A stretch of DNA of 64,000 bases, from NCBI GenBank assembly GCA_028689145.1, contig JAQTWT010000001.1, positions 186,001 through 250,000 on the forward strand, in the 5' to 3' direction. Each line of letters starts with the position of its first letter. The first letter of the stretch is position 1. A program made the position numbers and the translations under genes. Below are positions 58,487 through 64,000 of this stretch, piece by piece. A model generated the notes under the pieces. It did no database searches, had not been told where the DNA came from, and worked only from the letters and a program-made list of their open reading frames with translations. This stretch comes from Gallionella sp. GTDB taxonomy: Bacteria; Pseudomonadota; Gammaproteobacteria; Burkholderiales; Gallionellaceae.

Positions 58487-59572
58487 ATGAAACCGAATAT
58501 CGCCGCCAAACTCGCTCAACTGAGCGAGCGTCTGCTCGAAGTCAACCAGCTGCTGAGTACCGAAGAAGCCACCAAGAACATGGATTCGTTCCGCAAGCTC
58601 AACCGCGAGCGCGCCGAACTCGAACCGGTGGTGGAGTTGTATCACGCCTATCTGGCCTGTCAGGCGGATATCGAGACCGCGCAGGGGATGGCAAGCGACC
58701 CGGAGATGCGCGAATTCGCCGAAGCCGAAATCAAACAGGGACAGGAAAAACTCGCGCAACTCAACGGCGAATTGCAAAAACAGTTATTGCCCAAAGACCC
58801 CAACGACGAGCGCAGTGTATTTTTGGAAATACGCGCCGGAACCGGCGGCGATGAGGCCGCGATATTTTCCGGTGATCTGTTCCGCATGTACTCGCGCTTC
58901 GCCGAGCGCAAGCGCTGGCAGGTCGAGATAATCTCCGAGAGTCCCGGCGAAATGGGCGGCTACAAGGAAATCATTGCGCGCATCGCCGGACAGGGTGCGT
59001 ACTCGGTACTGAAATTCGAATCCGGCGCACACCGCGTGCAGCGCGTACCCGCCACCGAAACGCAGGGCCGCGTGCACACTTCGGCCTGCACCGTGGCGAT
59101 CATGCCGGAAGTGGACGAGGTGGACGACGTGGTACTGAATTCCGCCGACCTGCGCATCGACACGTTCCGCGCCAGCGGTGCGGGCGGACAGCACATCAAC
59201 AAAACCGATTCGGCGGTGCGCATCACCCACCTGCCGACCGGCGTGGTGGTCGAGTGCCAGGACGGCCGCTCGCAGCACCAGAACAAAGCGCAGGCGATGC
59301 GCGTGCTGGCGGCCCGCATCAAAGACGCACAGGTGCGCGAACAAAACGCCAAGACCGCCGCTGAACGCAAGAGCCTGGTCGGCAGCGGCGACCGCTCCGA
59401 ACGCATCCGCACCTACAACTATCCGCAAGGCCGAGTCACCGATCACCGCATCAACCTGACGCTGTACAAGATGGATGCGATCATGGACGGCGACATCAAT
59501 GAACTGACTGGCGCGCTGATGGCCGAGCATCAGGCCGAACAACTCGCCGCGATGGCGGAAGATAGCATCTAG
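58487..59572 (+). CDS. prfA: Peptide chain release factor 1
   Basis: 361-residue release factor for UAA and UAG. The GGQ motif is at residues 233-235 ([13 protein letters not shown]), and the codon-recognition PXT region and [17 protein letters not shown] are in place. [20 protein letters not shown] is the domain 1 border typical of RF1. Methylation of the GGQ Gln is done by PrmC, encoded downstream after a toxin-antitoxin pair. Confidence 0.96.
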   Translation: MKPNIAAKLAQLSERLLEVNQLLSTEEATKNMDSFRKLNRERAELEPVVELYHAYLACQADIETAQGMASDPEMREFAEAEIKQGQEKLAQLNGELQKQLLPKDPNDERSVFLEIRAGTGGDEAAIFSGDLFRMYSRFAERKRWQVEIISESPGEMGGYKEIIARIAGQGAYSVLKFESGAHRVQRVPATETQGRVHTSACTVAIMPEVDEVDDVVLNSADLRIDTFRASGAGGQHINKTDSAVRITHLPTGVVVECQDGRSQHQNKAQAMRVLAARIKDAQVREQNAKTAAERKSLVGSGDRSERIRTYNYPQGRVTDHRINLTLYKMDAIMDGDINELTGALMAEHQAEQLAAMAEDSI

Positions 59573-59600
59573 GCTATTTTTGTCCGCTTATTGCCAAGAC

Positions 59601-59634
59601 CTGTTAAGAGTGCTATTTTGAGCGCTCTTAACAG
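59601..59634. promoter_or_regulatory. Inverted-repeat operator of toxin-antitoxin pair
   Basis: CTGTTAAGAGTGCT-ATTTTG-AGCGCTCTTAACAG: 14-base arms with one mismatch, six-base centre. It lies 15 bases before the antitoxin ATG, where an antitoxin-toxin complex would bind to repress its own operon. Confidence 0.7.
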
Positions 59635-59649
59635 CACTCCGAGGCAATC

Positions 59650-59904
59650 ATGGCACACGCAATCCTGGCATCGACAACTGCCAGCGTTTCCGAACTAAAG
59701 AAAAATCCGATGGCAACGGTAGCCGCAGGGGAAGGTTTCCCGGTGGCGATTCTCAATCGCAACGAACCGACCTTTTATTGCATTCCCGCCAAAGCGTACG
59801 AAGCCCTGATGGATAAACTTGAAGATGCCGAACTCAACGCGCTCACCGATGCGCGGCTGAAGGACGGCAAGCGTCCGGTCAGGGTAAAACTGGATGAGCT
59901 ATGA
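59650..59904 (+). CDS. Phd/YefM-family antitoxin
   Basis: 84 residues. The N-terminal Phd/YefM fold (STTASVSELKKNPMATVAAG, then FPVAILNRNEPTFYCIPAKAYEAL) is clear; the basic tail (DGKRPVRVKLDEL) should bind the toxin. It overlaps the toxin start by 11 bases. A strong inverted repeat lies upstream. The module splits the prfA-prmC pair. Confidence 0.88.
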   Translation: MAHAILASTTASVSELKKNPMATVAAGEGFPVAILNRNEPTFYCIPAKAYEALMDKLEDAELNALTDARLKDGKRPVRVKLDEL

Positions 59905-60175
59905 ACTGAGTTTTCACCCGGACGCTTTGGCGGAATGGAAGAAGCTCGACGGTTCCGTACGCGAGATATTCAAGAAAAAACTCGCCGATCGTTTGCATAA
60001 TCCCCGCGTCCCATCCGCCAAACTGACCGGCCACAAAGATCGCTACAAAATCAAACTGCGTGACGCGGGCTACCGCATGGTGTACGAAGTGCGCGACAAG
60101 GTATTGATGGTTGTGGTCGTCGCGGTGGGCAAGCGCGAACGCAATGCGGTGTACAAGACCGCGACAAAGCGATAA
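59894..60175 (+). CDS. RelE-family toxin
   Basis: 93-residue RelE fold: MSYELSFHPDALAEWKKLDG, VREIFKKKLADRLHNPRVPS, KLTGHKDRYKIKLRDAGYRM and the Arg/Lys-rich end VVVAVGKRERNAVYK agree with RelE proteins that cut mRNA in the ribosomal A site. Candidate catalytic basic residues (R61-type and K/R near the C-terminus) are kept. With the antitoxin it forms a complete module. Confidence 0.88.
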   Translation: MSYELSFHPDALAEWKKLDGSVREIFKKKLADRLHNPRVPSAKLTGHKDRYKIKLRDAGYRMVYEVRDKVLMVVVVAVGKRERNAVYKTATKR

Positions 60176-60197
60176 CCATCGGAAACTTAGCCAGTTC

Positions 60198-61061
60198 ATG
60201 CCGCATACCATCCAATCCCATCTGACTCGCGATAAAGCGGCACTGGAATCCGCGTTGGATATGGATTTAGCCAGCGCGCGCATCGAGGTGCAATGTTTGC
60301 TGCAAGCGGTATTGCAAGTAAACCGTGCCTATCTGCTTACCCACCCTGAACAGCTACTCACTTCCGAACAACAGGAAAGTTATGCGGTTTTGTTCGAGCA
60401 GCGTTTGCGCGGCGAGCCGCTTGCCTATCTGCTTGGTGAGCGCGAATTTTACGGGCTGAATTTCAGGGTGACACCCGCGACGCTGATTCCGCGTACCGAT
60501 ACCGAGTTGCTGGTTGAATTGGCGTTGCAACGCATTCCGTCACACGGAGCGTTTCGCGTACTGGATCTCGGTACCGGCAGCGGCGCGATTGCGCTTTCCA
60601 TCGCGCATGCGCGACCGGATGCGGAAGTGACGGCGGTGGACGCGTCGCAGGACGCGCTGGATGTGGCGCAATCCAACGTGCAGCGGCTCGATCTTCACAA
60701 TGTACGTTTGATGCGCAGCGATTGGTTCACCGGGCTGGCTGGCGAACGCTTCGACCTGATCGTATCCAATCCGCCGTATATCGCCGCTGCCGATACACAT
60801 CTGGCGCAGGGCGATCTGCGCTTCGAGCCGCGCAGCGCGCTGGCTTCCGGCGCGGACGGGCTGGACGACATCCGCCGCATCGTTGTGCAGGCACAGACAT
60901 ATCTCAATCCCGGAGGCTGGTTGCTGCTGGAGCACGGCTATGATCAGGCGGAGCGTGTGCGCGCGCTGTTGCAGCAGGCGGAATTTGCGGAAGTATTCTC
61001 GGCATGCGATTTGGCGGGAATCGAACGAGTCAGCGGAGGGTTGGTTTACTCGCTGGCTTAA
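60198..61061 (+). CDS. prmC: Release factor glutamine methyltransferase PrmC
   Basis: 287 residues. Methylates the Gln of the GGQ motif of RF1 and RF2 using S-adenosylmethionine. The AdoMet site VLDLGTGSGAIALSIAHARP and the substrate motif IVSNPPYIAAADTHL are intact; LLGEREFYGLNFRVTP precedes them. The ATG at 60198 gives the normal length. In many relatives prmC follows prfA directly; here a RelE module lies between. Confidence 0.95.
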   Translation: MPHTIQSHLTRDKAALESALDMDLASARIEVQCLLQAVLQVNRAYLLTHPEQLLTSEQQESYAVLFEQRLRGEPLAYLLGEREFYGLNFRVTPATLIPRTDTELLVELALQRIPSHGAFRVLDLGTGSGAIALSIAHARPDAEVTAVDASQDALDVAQSNVQRLDLHNVRLMRSDWFTGLAGERFDLIVSNPPYIAAADTHLAQGDLRFEPRSALASGADGLDDIRRIVVQAQTYLNPGGWLLLEHGYDQAERVRALLQQAEFAEVFSACDLAGIERVSGGLVYSLA

Positions 61062-61108
61062 GGCCAATAAAGCTGTTAGGCTGCACGCTTCGAGTAGGGG
61101 TATAACGT

Positions 61109-62881
61109 ATGCGTTCACGCAACACACTGTATCTCTGCTGCATCGGCGCGTTCCTGTCATCCTGCGGAACCAAGCCGATTCAACCCTCCGAAAAGCACAT
61201 ACAACAGCCGCCCGTGCAAGTCATCTCCACCGGCAACATCCCGCAACCGATCAGGCAAAGCATCGTCCTGCCACCGCCGACACCGCCGCCGAAAGTTGAA
61301 ACCTACAGCGTGGTGGTCAGCAATGTTCCGGCGCAGGAAATACTGTTTGCGCTGGCACGCGATTCACAGATCAATCTCGACATCCACACCGGCATTCAGG
61401 GCAACGTCACGCTGAATGCGCTCAATCAAACTCTCCCGCAAATCCTCACGCGCATATCAAGACAGATTGATATGCGCTACGAACTGGACAACGGCAACCT
61501 GACCGTGATGCCGGATGCGCCTTACCTGCATAGTTACAAGATCGACTATGTGAACATGGCGCGCGATTCGGAAAGCATCCTCGTCACCAGCGCGCAGGTC
61601 ACCTCCACTGCCGCCGCTGCCGGATCTGGCGGCGGCACCAACAATTCGTCGATCAGCCTGAAGGGCAGTTCCAAAAACCGTTTTTGGGAAACCCTGACCC
61701 AGAACATCAAAGACATCCTGCATGAAACCGACAAGATATTGCCGGAAGGCTCCAGCGAAACCTCGGTGCAGCAAGTCAGGGCGGCCAGCAGTACCGGCAC
61801 CGGCTTGCAAGCGGCTGCCAACAACAGAAGACCGGTTAATGCGGCCAGGGGCAGTGTTGATAACAGCCCCACTCCGGTCAGCATCGACGAAGGCGGTACC
61901 ACCGTCACGCGACACAGCACGTTCCGCGAAGCCGCCGCAGTGATCGCCAGCCCGGAAGCAGGCCTGATCACGGTGCGCGCCACCGGACGGCAACATGAAA
62001 AGATTCTGGAATTCATCGCGCAGGTAATGGGCAGCGCGCGCCGCCAGGTGATGATAGAAGCGACCATCGTCGAAGTGCGCCTGAACGATCAATACAAACA
62101 GGGCATCAACTGGTCGGCACTGATCAAGGCGGGAGGCAAACAATTCAAGCTGGTGCAGAGCAGCGCGGGACTGCCCACCGGGGTCGGCAACGGTATGTTC
62201 GGCATTATCACCAACCCGACCGCCGCGAGCATTGGCTCTCAGGTGTCGCTGCTGGAATCGTTCGGTAACGTGAAGGTGCTATCCAGCCCGAAACTCAGCG
62301 TGCTCAACAACCAGACCGCGATTATCAAGGTGGTGGATAACCTGGTTTATTTCACCATCGCGGCCACCACGGTGACTAACCAGACCGGTTCGCAAACCAA
62401 CTACACCAGTTCGCCGACTACCCTGCCGGTCGGATTCACCATGAGCGTCACGCCGCAGATCAGCGACAACGACAGCGTGCTGTTCAACCTGAAACCGGCC
62501 ATTTCGCGGGTCACCAGCTACGTCAACGATCCCAATCCCGATCTGGCGCGCGCCGGGGTGGTCAGCCGCATCCCGCAGACCCAGACGCGCGAGATGGAAT
62601 CGGTGCTCAAGATCGAGAACAACCAGATCGCCGTGATGGGCGGGCTGATGCAGGACTCGATCAACGACCTTACCGATGCCATACCCGGCCTGTCCAAAAT
62701 TCCGCTGGCCGGCGAGCTGTTCAAACAGCGCAACGACAGCACCGAAAAAACCGAACTGGTGATCTTCCTGCGCCCGATGGTCATCAAGAACGCCAGCATA
62801 GACGGGGATTTCAGCGCGTACCGCGACGCGCTGCCGGACCGGAATTTCTTCAAGGAATCCAGTGTTTCGTCCCGCAAATAA
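61109..62881 (+). CDS. mshL: MSHA secretin MshL
   Basis: 590-residue outer-membrane secretin that forms the pilus exit pore. Lipobox LSSC with Cys19; then an STN-like N-domain (VSNVPAQEILFALARDSQINLDIH) and a Gly/Ser-rich linker of low complexity around residues 165-265. The C-terminal secretin domain has MIEATIVEVRLNDQYKQGIN, VLSSPKLSVLNNQTAIIKV and TRVTSYVNDP-type segments and ends in NQIAVMGGLMQD and VIFLRPMVI. It is separated from the rest of the MSHA genes (0.3-13 kb) by about 48 kb. Confidence 0.9.
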   Translation: MRSRNTLYLCCIGAFLSSCGTKPIQPSEKHIQQPPVQVISTGNIPQPIRQSIVLPPPTPPPKVETYSVVVSNVPAQEILFALARDSQINLDIHTGIQGNVTLNALNQTLPQILTRISRQIDMRYELDNGNLTVMPDAPYLHSYKIDYVNMARDSESILVTSAQVTSTAAAAGSGGGTNNSSISLKGSSKNRFWETLTQNIKDILHETDKILPEGSSETSVQQVRAASSTGTGLQAAANNRRPVNAARGSVDNSPTPVSIDEGGTTVTRHSTFREAAAVIASPEAGLITVRATGRQHEKILEFIAQVMGSARRQVMIEATIVEVRLNDQYKQGINWSALIKAGGKQFKLVQSSAGLPTGVGNGMFGIITNPTAASIGSQVSLLESFGNVKVLSSPKLSVLNNQTAIIKVVDNLVYFTIAATTVTNQTGSQTNYTSSPTTLPVGFTMSVTPQISDNDSVLFNLKPAISRVTSYVNDPNPDLARAGVVSRIPQTQTREMESVLKIENNQIAVMGGLMQDSINDLTDAIPGLSKIPLAGELFKQRNDSTEKTELVIFLRPMVIKNASIDGDFSAYRDALPDRNFFKESSVSSRK

Positions 62882-62893
62882 CTTGTCTGGTAA

Positions 62894-63922
62894 ATGGTCA
62901 TGAACCTGCTGATGAATGCGCGCAGGAAGCAACATAACGCCGCGCTTGAACTTATCCTTGAAGAGCAGCCGATACCGGCGGCAGAAAATATTTCACCGCT
63001 CAAAAATATCCGGGATGCCGGGCAGAATCTGTTTAGCGCGAAATCGCCCGCCGCATCGGCTTGGCATACGCGCAGGCGCAATTGGCTGGTTGCCTGTTGC
63101 GGCACAACCTTGCTGCTGGCCGCCGGTTATTACCGGTATGGCGGTTCCGCAAACAAGGCCCAGCCGTCCAATCCGGTTGCCAGTATTCCGGCGCAGTTAA
63201 TACCTTACGCCGCAGCGGCAGAACCCGAGATACGCAATATTTTTGCCGCACCTGCCGCAGACAAACCGCCGTTGCTGGCGATCGCTGAATCAGTCAAATC
63301 CACCGCGTTGGCAGCAATCGCATCACCCGAAAATGTTCGCATCCGCATCGAGCGGCAGAAGACCGTACCCGTAAATCCGCTGCTCAACAACGCCTATCAG
63401 GCCTACCTCAGCGGCGATCTCGATATGGCGCAACGGCTGTACCGTGAGCTGCTCGGCGGGGATGCACGCAACACCGACGCATGGCTGGGTATAGCCGTCA
63501 TCGCGCAACAGCGCGGCGAGGATAATCTGGCTGCGCAGTATTATTCCCGTGTGCTGGCGCTCGATCCGCGCAATGCCGTGGCGCATACCGGAATGTCGGC
63601 GCTAACCGCCAACGACGGCGACGAACAACATCTGCAAAGCCAGCTCGACGGACAGCAAGGTTCAGCCGTGCTGCATTTCGCACTGGGCAACCGCTATGCC
63701 GAACAAGCCCGCTGGGACGAAGCTCAGCAAAGCTATTTCACGGCCTACACGCTGAAATCCGGCAACGCCGAATTTGCGTTCAATCTGGCCGTCAGCCTAG
63801 ACCATCTCGGACAGAGCAGCCTAGCCGCGCAATATTACCAACGCGCCTTGCAGCTGGACGATCAGCCACACAGATTCGATCATGCACAAACCGAGCAGCG
63901 CATACGCGAATTAACCAGATAA
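62894..63922 (+). CDS. mshN: MshN-like TPR protein
   Basis: 342 residues. One membrane helix (NWLVACCGTTLLLAAGYYRY, about residues 64-82) follows a short cytoplasmic N-terminus. The periplasmic part has at least four TPR-type helix pairs (NAYQAYLSGDLDMAQRLYRE, RGEDNLAAQYYSRVLALDPR, ARWDEAQQSYFTAYTL and SSLAAQYYQRALQLDD). MshN is a scaffold of the MSHA assembly complex. It starts 12 bases after mshL; mshM, which usually lies between them, is missing here. A second ATG six bases on is possible. Confidence 0.8.
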   Translation: MVMNLLMNARRKQHNAALELILEEQPIPAAENISPLKNIRDAGQNLFSAKSPAASAWHTRRRNWLVACCGTTLLLAAGYYRYGGSANKAQPSNPVASIPAQLIPYAAAAEPEIRNIFAAPAADKPPLLAIAESVKSTALAAIASPENVRIRIERQKTVPVNPLLNNAYQAYLSGDLDMAQRLYRELLGGDARNTDAWLGIAVIAQQRGEDNLAAQYYSRVLALDPRNAVAHTGMSALTANDGDEQHLQSQLDGQQGSAVLHFALGNRYAEQARWDEAQQSYFTAYTLKSGNAEFAFNLAVSLDHLGQSSLAAQYYQRALQLDDQPHRFDHAQTEQRIRELTR

Positions 63923-64000
63923 CTGCGCCATCGCGTGGCGATAAGTTATCGCGTAATCGTCTATCATTCCAGATTCAATCCACTGAACATTACATAGATT

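Noticed and set aside
63938..63952. GCGATAAGTTATCGC palindrome after mshN as a terminator
   Set aside because: Stem of seven pairs with no usable loop and no T-run; may be chance.

Overview
The window reads as the chromosome of a Gram-negative betaproteobacterium. Lipid A-type acyltransferases, lipoproteins, a TorF-type porin, secB-grxC-gpsA clustering, an MSHA-type pilus locus and the hemA-prfA-prmC order all fit this. A Nitrosomonadales/Gallionellaceae-like host is my guess from overall gene content; no ribosomal RNA is present to test it. Most of the window is moderately GC-rich. The gene at 38.1-39.4 kb is clearly AT-rich and looks imported.

Layout. 0.3-13.0 kb (mostly minus strand) is the larger part of an MSHA-type IV pilus locus: ATPase mshE, platform mshG and a GspG-like pseudopilin, then an accessory block (two lipoproteins, a duplicated membrane protein, a cysteine-less FGE-like protein, a FecR-domain lipoprotein), then four tandem MshA-like major pilins and the minor pilins mshC, D, O, P. 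The secretin mshL and the TPR protein mshN sit at 61.1-63.9 kb, so the pilus genes are split about 48 kb apart. 13.1-18.1 kb carries trmL and an operon pglL-like O-oligosaccharyltransferase, rhodanese, grxC, secB, SH3 protein, gpsA. 18.4-24.0 kb has metH, comM/yifB and ubiK. 24.0-26.9 kb is a nitrogen-control operon (torF porin, glnK, amtB) behind a -24/-12 promoter with two NtrC-like sites. 27.0-36.5 kb has purU, tRNA-Ser, mltF, tRNA-Ile(CAU), rpoD, arfB, a RAYT transposase and uvrA. 36.8-40.1 kb is a small accessory island: mazEF, a ccdA remnant, an AT-rich orphan membrane/TPR-like gene behind a palindrome, and a Phd-ParE pair. 40.1-56.8 kb holds housekeeping and conserved hypothetical genes (DUF455, mlaF, marC, KTSC, a second RAYT, pepD, MFS, tusE-like, RIO kinase, YlqF GTPase, rsuA, rppH, CBS, PEGA lipoprotein, ubiD, two LpxL-family genes). 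57.1-61.1 kb is hemA, prfA, a Phd-RelE pair, prmC.

The most unusual signal is repeat biology. Two RAYT transposases each sit among their own GTAG-headed palindromes, with different core sequences for each (family A near 33 kb, family B near 43 kb). A third set of GTAGGGGC-headed palindromes has no transposase in view. Several of these repeats lie exactly on gene 3' ends and supply stop codons or C-terminal codons, and a different palindrome is inserted in frame inside pepD. Other points of interest are the recently duplicated pilin pair, the NtrC/sigma54 control region of torF-glnK-amtB, and the toxin-antitoxin pair placed between prfA and prmC.
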